Positions 55,459-64,000 of a DNA stretch of 64,000 bases are shown here, one piece after another (position 1 is the first letter of the stretch; each line of letters starts with the position of its first letter). The stretch spans positions 383,732,549 through 383,796,548 of the forward strand of contig CM019064.1 in the NCBI GenBank assembly GCA_009667805.1, in the 5' to 3' direction. The DNA is from Leptobrachium leishanense (Eukaryota; Chordata; Amphibia; Anura; Megophryidae). The position numbers were made by a program, and so were the translations under genes. Under the pieces are notes generated by a model. The model was not told the DNA's origin. It worked only from the letters and a program-made list of their open reading frames with translations, and ran no database searches.

Positions 55459-55887
55459 GGTTTTAGGGTCAGACTAACGCATTTTTTGCGTTGTCCGTGA
55501 AAAAGTGCGTTCGAACGAACGTACGTATTTTTCCCCGGAATACGCGATAGCGGTCATACAATGCTCATTTGCGTCCTTGATTTTGGACGGATCATCAAGA
55601 AAACACTTTTTGCGTCTGGACGTTATGTTGGCCGGACATTAGCAGCGTCTGACGTCTCCTAATCACGCACACACGCCGCTAGCGGACGCAGCGCACTCTG
55701 TACGTCAGTACTAGCGGTATCACGTTCTTGAAAAATATGCACTTGTGTGCCGCTTGCATTGCGCGGCCGCACTTTTGTGCGGCCGTACTTCGTATATTGC
55801 ACGTCATTGGCCGTCATTTGCTGCTACTACGGCCGTGATAAAGTGCGGCTGCACGTGCGTTCGCACTGCGTTCGTCTGACCCTAGCC
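55459..55887. mobile_element. 'GGCTRGGGTCAGAC' palindromic MITE, copy 7
   Basis: 429 bp; left end slightly mutated (GGTTTTAGGGTCAGAC), right end TCGTCTGACCCTAGCC. TTA flanks both sides (55456-55458 and 55888-55890). Confidence 0.85.
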
Positions 55888-55956
55888 TTATAACCCTGTG
55901 TAAGGTACATTCAGGAAAGCAGCTTTGAGGTGTCCGTTCTTTTAGTTGTAGTTATA

Positions 55957-56802
55957 AGGGGTTATTCAATCTGGCCCCGAAATGTCACCGAACAGGAAAT
56001 TTCCCCGTACGGTGACATTTCGGGGCCGTTCAGCTATTCAGAGAGCAGACAAATTTTGGCATACTGCCAGCCAGTACGGTGCCTGTTCGAAGGCAGTGAA
56101 ATCCCCCATAGAGAAGCAATGGTTAATTTATTCAGAGAACACCGAACAGCAGAGAAAAGTTGCTGAAGTGCCATGCTGTTCGGTGTTTTCATTTGGCAGA
56201 TTTATTCAGGCGAATCCCATAGGCTTCACTGTTAAAAATATTCCCGTTTTTATCTAATATCTAATAAATTGTTTAATATTTTAATCTGCAGTAAAAAGGC
56301 TCTTTATTTATGGATTTTTTTAGGATCTTTTAGGCATTTTTCTGGATTTTTTCATCAAAATTTTTTTTCTGCTTTTTTTTTAAAAAAAAGCTTTTTTTAT
56401 TTTTTCTGTAACAGCCCTTTTTGTTATCGTTCATAGGATCTTATATGTAAATTCCAGGCATTTTCCTTCAGTAGTTTTTTGCAAACAGCGTTTCAATTTT
56501 GACAATTTCAATCGCATTGTTTTTTTGTTTTTTTACCCCGTCATCAGCTTGATGGGTTTTTCCGGCGGCAGGTCTGCGCTGTGTACGGCGGCTCGTCGAC
56601 TTTTTCTGACTTGTTCAACGTGTTTTTTGCAGCGGTTCAGGCGCGTTTTCAGCAGGTTTACGGCGGGTTTTCCCTGCACTCTGGGGACCCTGCGGTGAAT
56701 GCTGAATTCACCGCAGGGTGGGGAACTTTGATTCTCCGAAATGCGGAGAACGAGAGAGCACCGAAATGTCAGCGACATTTCAGTGCTCTCTGAATAACCC
56801 CC
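55957..56802. mobile_element. 'GGGTTATTCA' palindromic family, second complete copy
   Basis: AGGGGTTATTCAATCTGGCC at the left and CTCTGAATAACCCCC at the right, flanked by ATA on both sides (55954-55956 and 56803-56805). It shares the CGAATCCCATAGGCTTCA segment with 46547-47368 in inverse. Confidence 0.82.
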
Positions 56803-56954
56803 ATAGTTTTAGTTCTAATGTTCTAATTTGTTACTTAGAAAATAGGACTTTGCAGGACAGTGGATGGTTTCCCTATGAAACACACTCTCTCAAATAACTG
56901 TAGCCATTTGTAATGAACAATGAGTTTATTTTGCACAGGACACACATACATTTC

Positions 56955-57689
56955 GGGCTCTATTCCATTTTTCGCGCAAACGTTAACGCGTGTGCAAAAA
57001 CACATTAATGCGAGGGACAAAACCCTTCGCACAGAACGTCGTATTACAATGTCCGCGCAAAAAATGCACGTTAACGTCTAACGCGGGTGGACCTGCACGA
57101 ACCCTTTGCGAGCGTAATGTACTTTGCGCGTCCTATACTTAACATTGTGAGCGCAAATGCGTTTGTGCGCTGGTGTGCGCAAGGTATTACAATCTTAGCG
57201 CAAAATTTTACAGGCAACGTTTGCGCGCAGAATTTTAACGTCTTTGAAAAGCTGGTGGTAACTGCAAATCTGAACGTCCTGGCCAAAACCAAATACACAG
57301 CCCAAAAAAAAAAATACAGCACAGTATAGTTACACATTCTACACATACCCAAACAATAAAATTGAGAAGTTGTGCGTGTTTTTATTATTGCTGCAGCATA
57401 TATAATCAGATTGATTTTGACAGGTGCAAAAACTTAACGGGAGACAATTGTGGTTCTTAATTCTGATTGGCTGAATCTCGTGAAAAAACAGTCCGCACAC
57501 CGATTTCCGCATGCAGCGTTAATGCGCGCTAATTTTTGCACGACTTTTTATGCGTGGTATTTTTTCGCGGATTAAAAAATGCGCTCAGATTGTAATACCA
57601 GTGTTAATTTACACGCGTTAACGTTTAACGCTGCGTGCAAAAAAATTGCGCTGCGTGAGCGTTTTTGCGCAAAGAATGTAATAGAGCCC
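56955..57689 (+). mobile_element. 'GGGCTCTATTAC' element, copy 1 (735 bp)
   Basis: Ends GGGCTCTATTCCATTTTTCG and, inverted, GGGCTCTATTACATTCTTTG; TTC on both flanks (56952-56954 and 57690-57692). Inner sequence is dense in GCGCAAA and AACGTTAACG phrases near both ends. No transposase. The copy at 59719-60439 lies in opposite orientation. Confidence 0.85.
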
Positions 57690-57861
57690 TTCATGTATAT
57701 TGTAAACAGTCAGCTTAATGTCTTAATTTCTGGTTGCTTGAGAAAGCTCCTGTGATAGGACTGAAACGTTGCCATGCTTGTTGTGACCGGTCTCCTGCTT
57801 GCATTTGTACTGTAATCATTTCATGTGTGTCCTAAGGGATCTCAATATCTGACCCCCTATA
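57690..57861 (+). mobile_element. Penelope-like fragment with decayed hammerhead-like motif (57733-57773)
   Basis: CTTGAGAAAGCTCCTGTGATAGGACTGAAACGTTGC (in pieces) keeps a GCTCC/GGA helix, GAAA and CGTTG, but the CTGATGA box is CTTGAGA. Weak assignment by analogy with 25126-25169. Confidence 0.35.
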
Positions 57862-58472
57862 TGGGTTATTCAGAAAGCACCGAAATTTCAGCAAAATTTA
57901 GGTGCTCTTTCATTCAGGGCACTTTGATGCGTTTCAGCGACTTCAGTTCGCCGACCCTGCGGTGAATTCACTATTCACTGCAAGGCCCCGAAGTACACTA
58001 AACAATGAGTCGTCGAAATCTGCCGTCGATCGCTGAAAAAGCCGCCGAGCCGCCAAACTGAATGGTGTATGCTGCCGAAGACCGCTGATGATCTGCCAAA
58101 CGCGGTCAGAAAAATACCTTAAAAAAAATCTAAAAAAATAAATAGATAAAAAGGCGTTTTGCTCAATCTGAAAAGATTAAATGGTTGAATAAAAAAAATA
58201 TAAATGGTAATATTTTTTACATTGAAACCTATGGATTCGCCTGTTTAAGAGTGCCTCTGAATAGATTAACCATTATTTCTCTATGGGACAATTTCACTGC
58301 TGCTGAAGGTCGCCGAATTTCGGCAAACTGTACCCTATTTCGCTGGCAATTTGCCAATCTTTGAGGAATTGACAGCTTTCTCAGTAGCTGAACTGCCACG
58401 AAATTGCCCCGTACTGTGAAATGCACTGTTGGGTGCAATTCGGTGGCTAGTTCGGCACTTATTGAATAACCA
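57862..58472. mobile_element. 'GGGTTATTCA' palindromic family, diverged copy
   Basis: TGGGTTATTCAGAAAGCACC at the left and TTATTGAATAACCA at the right. The inner TTACATTGAAACCTATGGATTCGCC (in pieces) matches the family. Flanks ATA/TATA are imperfect. Confidence 0.7.
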
Positions 58473-58486
58473 TTTATATGTTTTTG

Positions 58487-58600
58487 AACTACACCTCCCA
58501 TGATTCTCTAGCCATCTGTTGTTTTCAAAGAATTCTGGGAATTGTAGGCAATAAATATCTGGGGGGGGGGCGCAGAGTTTGAGATCCCTGCCATAGAGTC
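58487..58600. repeat. Short palindromic MITE (AATTCTGGGAATTGTAGGC type)
   Basis: TGAACTACACCTCCCATGAT...CAAAGAATTCTGGGAATTGT...CAGAGTTTGAGATCCC. Same kind as 31211 and 36335. Confidence 0.65.
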
Positions 58601-59211
58601 ATGTCGTGTATGAAAAAAACTGTGGCCAAAATGGAATGCGTGTGCGTGTGCGTGTCTGTGTGTGCGTGACTGTATGAAAGACTCCTATTCAGTAAATTCA
58701 CAATACTGAGCAGTGTGTGTTTCAGCGGAGCTCCACAGCAATAAAATTCCAGCCAAATAAGGTCTCAGTTATTTATTTATCTGACAACAAAATGTTAGTC
58801 TCTAGGTTCTGCCATAGTAATATGTACTCATACGGCTCAATTCCAGTGTAAACTACAGGAAATGCTTGAGAATTAACAACTTTGACCTACTACATACAAT
58901 TACTTATATGTTTAATAATAATTATAAAATGTAAACTTACACAATGGGATTTTGAAGATAAGGAAGCTCAAAATACACATTCCCTTCACATTAGTATGGA
59001 TTTCGTTGTTATGGAGCTCTGCAATGCCCTCATACACATTGCATGTTGCTAGTCTTTTGTTGTTCTTTGGTTTATATTGTGGCGTCCTGTGTACACATTA
59101 CGGTGAGCTTTATTGCTGTGGAGCTCTGTGATTCACTTATATAAAACACACCTTACTGTTAGTTTTATTGTTGTGGAGTTCTGTCATATGCTCAGACGCA
59201 CTGCACGTTAC
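58601..59211. other. No recognisable feature
   Basis: Contains a GTGCGTGTGC microsatellite near 58637-58670 and three diverged TTTATTGYTGTGGAGYTCTG phrases (near 59015, 59110 and 59165) suggesting an old tandem repeat. Nothing coding. Confidence 0.45.
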
Positions 59212-59718
59212 TCATGCTGTTCTACAGAGCACTGGTGAGACCTCACTTGGAGTACTGTGTGCAGTACTGGAGACCGTATCTCCAGAAGGATATAGACATC
59301 TTAGAGAGTTCAGAGAAGGGCTACTAAAATGGTGTACGGCTTGAAGGAGAAAAGTTACCAGGAAAGGCTTAATGATCTTAACATGTACAGCTTGGAAAAA
59401 AGACGAGACAGAAGAGATATGATAGAAACATTTAAATACGTAAAGGGAATCCACAAGGTAGAGGAAGGGAGCATATTTAAAAGGAAACAAAGTAGCAAAA
59501 CAAGAGGACATAGTCTTAGATTAGAGGGGCAAAGGTTTAAAAGTAACATCAGGAAGCATTATTTTACTGAGAGGGTGGTGGATACATGGAACAGCCTTCC
59601 AGTAGAAGTGGTAGAGGCCAAAACAGTGATTGAATTTAAGCAGGCATTAGATAGGCATAAGGCTATCCTAAACAAAAGATAAATCCAGGGAAAGTATCCA
59701 TGTAATTGGGCAGACTAG
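59212..59718 (+). mobile_element. CR1 LINE 3' end, interrupted
   Basis: Encodes the CR1 reverse transcriptase end on the plus strand: [20 protein letters not shown], a frameshift near 59307, then MVYGLKEKSYQERLNDL to FKQALDRHKAILNKR with a stop near 59682. The 3' UTR is split after CAGACTAG by the element at 59719 and resumes at 60443. Confidence 0.92.
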
Positions 59719-60439
59719 GGGCTCTATTACGTTCTTTGCGCAAAAACGCTTACGCAGCGCTATTTTTTTGCGCGCAGCGTTAAACGTTAACGTGCATAAA
59801 TTAACGCTGGTATTACAATCTGAGCGCATTTTTTCATCGGTCAAAACATACCACGCGTAAAAAAGAAGCGCAAAAACACACGAGTATTAATGTTGCGTGC
59901 AGAAATCAGTGTGCGGACTGTTTTATTACACGATTCAGCCAATCAGAATTAAGAACCACAATTGTCTCCCGTTAAGTATTTGCGCCTGTCAAAATCAATC
60001 TGAGTATATATGCTGCAGCAATAATAAAAACACGCACAACTTCTCAATTTTATTGTTTGGGTATGTGTAGAATGTGTAACTATACTGTGCTGTATATTTT
60101 TTTTCGTGCTGGTGTATTTGGTTTCGGCCAGAATGTTCAGATTTGCCGTTAACACCAGCTTTTCAAAGACATTAAAATTCTGCGTGCAAACGTTGTCCGT
60201 TAAAATTTGCACTAAGATTGTAATACCTTACGCGCATTTTGCGCTCACAATGTTAAGTATAGGACGCGCAAAGTACATTACACTCGCAGAGGGTTCGCGC
60301 AGGTCCACTCGCGTTAGACGTTAACGCACATTTTTTGCGCAGACATTGTAATACAACGTTCTGCGCGAAGGGTTTTCCCCTCGCGGTAATGCGTTTTTGC
60401 GCACACGTTAACGTTTGCACGAAGAATGTAATAGAGCCC
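59719..60439 (-). mobile_element. 'GGGCTCTATTAC' element, copy 2 (721 bp), inserted in CR1
   Basis: Ends GGGCTCTATTACGTTCTTTG and, inverted, GGGCTCTATTACATTCTTCG, with TAG on both sides (59716-59718 and 60440-60442). Removing the element and one TAG restores the CR1 sequence CAGACTAGATGGGCCG, so the 3-bp target duplication is certain. Opposite in orientation to 56955-57689. Confidence 0.92.
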
Positions 60440-60640
60440 TAGATGGGCCGAAAGGTTCTTATCTGCCGACATATTATATGTTTCTATTACTGTGAGATTT
60501 GGTTGAGGGTCCTGAGGACTGGAGTTGAGAAACACTGCTCTAGCCAACAAGACTGAGGCATGGGATAGGCATAAGGCTATCCTAAACAAAAGATAAATCC
60601 AGGTAAAGTATCCATGTAATGTTCTATGTTTCTAAGACCA
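60440..60640 (+). mobile_element. CR1 3' terminus and a second CR1 tail
   Basis: 60440-60488 finishes the CR1 (AGATGGGCCGAAAGGTTCTT...TATGTTTCTAT). 60562-60636 is another CR1 3' end (GGGATAGGCATAAGGCTATC...TGTTCTATGTTTCTA). Between them lies part of a hAT-type MITE end (GGAGTTGAGAAACACTGCTC). Confidence 0.8.
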
Positions 60641-60835
60641 TTTAAATTGACCTAAGTGGTCCTGTTGGCTAGAGGCGGGACACTTTAAACCCATTTTAAA
60701 TAAAACAGGTTTAAAGTAATACAGCGAAACAAACAGGACACAGTAATATCATTTCTAGTAGGAATATTTAGATTGATACTATATAGCGCTTATAACTCCT
60801 CTATTAATGATGAGCAAGTTAACCCAATGGAAGAC

Positions 60836-60999
60836 TCTAAACCAGTGGTTTCTGGTCCTCCAGTCCCCCTACCAGGTCAGGTTTTCCAGATATCTGAAGC
60901 ACAGCACAGGTGATATGATTTGCTGCTCAACGATTGCACCATTTAGTCTGCATTTCCACAAGGTGATCTGCAAAATCTGGCTTGTTAGGGGACTTGAGG
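60836..60999 (+). repeat. hAT-type MITE, truncated by a SINE
   Basis: ACCAGTGGTTTCTGGTCCTC...GATATGATTTGCTGCTCAAC...AAGGTGATCTGCAAAATCTG match 42074-42258. The right end is replaced by the tRNA-like SINE. Confidence 0.7.
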
Positions 61000-61215
61000 A
61001 GCTTAGGGTTGGGTACCGGCTGGATGGAGTAGAGGTAACATCGCTGCTCTATAACCGTGGAGACACAGGTTTGAATCCCGGCCAGAGCACCTCTCCAGTA
61101 AGTGTCCTTGGGTACAACACCCAATGGTACACACTCGCCACCCAGGACATACTTGAAAACAAGAGAAATCTTAATGTATCCTTCCTGGGAAATTACTCTC
61201 TCAAAAAAAACCACT
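61000..61215 (+). repeat. tRNA-derived SINE
   Basis: A tRNA-like head (61010-61085) has an A-box-like TGGATGGAGTAGAGG and a clear B box, GGTTTGAATCC. A tail follows, CCCAGGACATACTTGAAAAC...AATGTATCCTTCCTGG, which recurs without the head at 26185 and 38731. It is not a functional tRNA gene: no cloverleaf with paired acceptor ends is evident. Confidence 0.78.
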
Positions 61216-62410
61216 GCTGTAACCCAACGAAAGCCTCTCTTGTGTAGTGCTTTGTGTATAACCTTCCCAACGTGTCTCATACTGCAGTTAAAATGTCGTA
61301 AAGTGGTGCTCGGCTGATGTGGCTCACAGCCCCTTTATTCGATAGCCCAGGAGACGACGGCATCCCTCTGCATCAGTTGTAGACATATAATAACTGACAT
61401 ATACCAGTTAGATCCAAATTGCTGAGACTCCCTAACCCTTCAAACCAGTTTATTTCCTGCTTTTTGTAACGTGAGGAACATTCACCACCGATTTTGAAAA
61501 TAAAGATGGTACTTGTTGCATATATTATTCTGCTTCCCTAGCAAGGCTGTGAATCGTGGATGCTTTAGACTAGCCAAGTCTGTATTTGACCAGTACTCAC
61601 ACGATGAAGTTCAGCAGATAGCTTCAACTCAGCAAAACTGACACGTAGAAAGATGAATCCAGTTGAAGATTTTAATGATCAGACTGACAATCTTGTAATA
61701 GTGTACAGCAATGCAGGTAAAAAGACATTAGTTTTGTCCAACAGTGAGCACAGAATGGCTGCTATGTAACCAGGAAGTCCCTTAGAACAAGACACTGAGC
61801 AAAGGGGTGCAAACTACCTGGATACAGAAAGGCTAAGAAAACACTGCAGGATCAAAATAGCTATGAAAACAATAGTATGTAGGCAGCAAAGGCAGATTCA
61901 ACACAAATCAGAAAAATATACAATAAATCCTAAATCATGGGGCATGACATATATAGATGTTTTTCAATATGATAATAAATCCAGAGTGTATTTATACCCC
62001 TGAGACATTGAGACATTCCTCATGCTGCACCAGGTCATAAAATAATGGTAACTATCATGTATTTAACTGGTACATGATCCAAACATGATCCTTTTGCCTT
62101 ATGTGTTTGACAGCAGCTCCATTATCCTCCACCTTAATGCTGATGTCTAGAATGAATAAGTGACTTAAAAACCCAAAAATAATCATGTACCATTATGGTT
62201 CTTCACAGCACTGATGGAGAGTAGTTTGGCCAATGTTCCATAGTCTTTGTTGCGCGCAGTGTGCGCTTAGACGCGCCTCCGAGTCAGCATCCCAGCAATC
62301 CTCCAGCATCTCCCACAAAGCTACACTCTGCAGAACAAGCAAATCCAATGTTACCAGCATCATTGATAATATGTAGCCGGTGCCTTGTCATCTACAACAT
62401 ACAGACACAG
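61216..62410. other. No recognisable gene or repeat
   Basis: Low-GC sequence with no long frames. It could contain a diverged LTR or 3' UTR but nothing can be supported. Confidence 0.4.
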
Positions 62411-62414
62411 CTAT

Positions 62415-62550
62415 CCAATTAGTTATTTATAACGCACCAACGTATTCCTCAGCACTCTACAATGGAAAGGACAAAAACTGAAAATTAGCAAATGGAGAAC
62501 GATAAAAATCTGGGATCCTGTTCAGACGAACTTAAAGCCTAAGAGATGAA
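62415..62550 (-). mobile_element. Diverged L2 tail
   Basis: GTTATTTATAACGCACCAACG...TCAGCACTCTACAATGGAAA...CTTAAAGCCTAAGAG follows the layout of an inverted L2 3' end. Confidence 0.55.
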
Positions 62551-62839
62551 GGAACATATTTGCAAATACATTTTAAAAGCATTAAATATACTGTTAGCGC
62601 AACGTGTCATGTAGTCACCATGTGGCACTTTGTCATACTGCCTTTTTTTCTGAGATGTGACAATTTGTCATATGTTTTAAAATAGAAAAAAAGCAAAATG
62701 AACATTTAACAGCTAAAATAAGTGTTATATAACCAGTGCATATTGTATGTCTAAATTGCTGTATGAGGGTTAAATCAATGTGGGCCTGCCCCTAGCAGAG
62801 GATGCAATGCCCCCTTTGCCCTTATCATATATGGGTTTA
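62551..62839. other. No recognisable feature
   Basis: AT-rich, no frame. Confidence 0.35.
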
Positions 62840-62970
62840 AAACAATTACAATTATTTATAAAGCGCCAACAATGGGTAGGGCAAAACAAAGCAAATTAAC
62901 AAAGAATTTAGGAAAAGAGGATGCTGCTCAAGAGCTTGCAATCAAGGAGAAGTGGGGTGACATACAAAGG
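62840..62970 (-). mobile_element. L2 tail
   Basis: ATTATTTATAAAGCGCCAAC...TGCTCAAGAGCTTGCAATCAAGG is an inverted L2 3' end, similar to 46310-46445. Confidence 0.7.
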
Positions 62971-62982
62971 TGAGGGTTAGGG

Positions 62983-63425
62983 CTGCCATTAGAAATCTTG
63001 GGGCCCCTTACTGGATCACTTGTCGGGCCCCCCTTCCCTCAGCTGGTGATTTCCATAAACTAATCAAAAATAAAACATTTTGCCTCCTTCAGTTTACCTT
63101 ATTATACAGGGAGCGGGTGAAATCCTTGATGGATAAAAGGTGTTTCCTGCTGAGAGAGTGTTCACTCTGCGCCTCTGTCTGGCGCAGGCCATACTAATCG
63201 CTCCCTCAGTGATTAGCCAGAGTGCGTTTACCTGCTCAAGATACCCCGGCCCACCTGGAAATTTCCTGGTATTCCGATAGGTCAGTTCAGTTTGGCATGG
63301 AGGGGCCCTAATATCTGAGGCACTTTGACAAGTGGCACAATGTTTGGTAAGAGCCATGGCCTCCTTGCGCCACTGGGCCCTGAACATATCATGGGCTGTC
63401 ACCCCCTGATGGCTGCCCTGGTGAG
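62983..63425. mobile_element. Possible non-autonomous element (GGGCTGCCATTAG ends)
   Basis: GGGCTGCCATTAGAAATCTT near the left and, inverted, AGGGCAGCCATCAGGGGGTG near the right. The shared GGCTGCCAT-type ends are the only evidence. No frame with homology. Confidence 0.35.
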
Positions 63426-63785
63426 GGTAAATAGCTGAGTGTGAGAAGTAATGGGATGCATGGGGGATGTGCAATAGTTAGATCAGGAGAGGTGCAATGG
63501 GGAGATTATGGAGTGTGAGCTGATAGGTCTTTCTGATGTAAAACATTTTTAGAGACGTCTTGAAAGACTGGAGGCACAAAGAGAGTGGAGTGTTACAAGG
63601 GAGGGAGATGGGGAAGAGATCTGTAAAAAGTCCTAAGACGTAGGGCTTTTCCCCCATTCCTAATTGATAGCAGCCTAAAGAAGCAACATTTACAACTGTC
63701 TTCCTCTACCTACAACAGCATATTCTATAGAAAGAGTGTCATGTAAGGGTGGGTGACAGACTCATTATAGGGGGGGGGGTAAGGG
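63426..63785. other. No recognisable feature
   Basis: Nothing supportable. Confidence 0.35.
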
Positions 63786-63789
63786 TCCC

Positions 63790-64000
63790 TATGTATATGG
63801 CAGTGTCAGTAACTCTGTGTCTCTGTCAAAGTATTTGTTTTTGTCTGCATCTCTGTCAGTGTTTTTCTGTTAGTGTTCTTGAGTCTCTGTCAGTTTCAGT
63901 GTTTCTTTCAGTGTCACTGTGTGTCTTTGTCAGTGTTTTTGCCATTGCCTGCGTGTCACTCACTGGCAGTGTCTCCGAGTCTGTCAGTGTTTCTTCCAGT
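63790..64000 (+). repeat. TCTGTCAGTGTTT-type tandem repeat, runs off the window
   Basis: Irregular units of CTCTGTCAGTGTTT and relatives of about 15-30 bases recur to the end of the window. Confidence 0.75.

Noticed and set aside
56581..57352. Short frames in CpG-rich sequence
   Set aside because: Both strands are open because the transposon is palindromic; no homology.
61010..61085. Functional tRNA gene
   Set aside because: A and B boxes are present but the cloverleaf is not supported and the sequence continues into a SINE tail.

Overview
This looks like a stretch of vertebrate nuclear DNA, most likely from a frog or another amphibian. It is very repeat-rich, its genes are split by long introns, and its repeats are L2, CR1, L1-like, Penelope-like, hAT, Tc1/mariner, Harbinger-like and tRNA-SINE types in combinations common in anuran genomes. 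The species call is inference. There is no bacterial, plasmid or CRISPR content.

I recognise one host gene, on the minus strand: PRR13 (proline-rich 13, also called TXR1). Its coding exons are at 30423-30444 (first coding exon, preceded by a short 5' UTR up to 30486), 26890-27248 (proline-rich body and basic tail) and 13132-13161 (poly-serine/aspartate C-terminus and stop). A poly(A) signal lies at 12898-12903. The splice phases agree and the joined frame gives 136 residues. A possible non-coding first exon and promoter with two CCAAT boxes lies near 36930-37090. The last intron is 13.7 kb and is packed with transposable elements.

Layout. 88-1682: element with ~295-bp terminal inverted repeats that encloses an EGF-like coding segment. 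2795-8835: L2 (+) split by CR1 (-), which is itself split by a second L2 (-). 9812-11227: hAT element with a perfect 8-bp target duplication. 11415-12820: L1 3' end with a 16-bp duplication. 12880-30486: PRR13. Its last intron holds a three-layer hAT nest (15971-17205) and a Penelope-like palindrome (19149-25690). The palindrome has ~2.43-kb arms, two copies of the GIY-YIG endonuclease end, one hammerhead-like motif per arm and a later L2 insertion.

32624-35553: hAT-like composite with nested palindromic elements and a C-rich minisatellite. 37199-37534: 42-bp minisatellite. 39017-40047: fold-back element filled with TTACCCGGGTAA-like motifs. 41340-44258: two decayed Tc1 copies and MITEs. 44331-45275: compound inverted repeat. 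46547-47368, 55957-56802 and 57862-58472: a palindromic family with GGGTTATTCA ends. 47778-51380: two L1-like non-autonomous retroposons nested in opposite orientation. 52759-54366: a complete Tc1-like transposon with an apparently intact 347-residue transposase. 56955-57689 and 59719-60439: a family with GGGCTCTATTAC ends and 3-bp target duplications. 61000-61215: tRNA-derived SINE. The last 200 bases begin a TCTGTCAGTG-type tandem repeat that runs off the window.

Apart from PRR13 and the Tc1 transposase, no other intact protein gene was found. Most long open frames lie in LINE remnants, palindromes or minisatellites.
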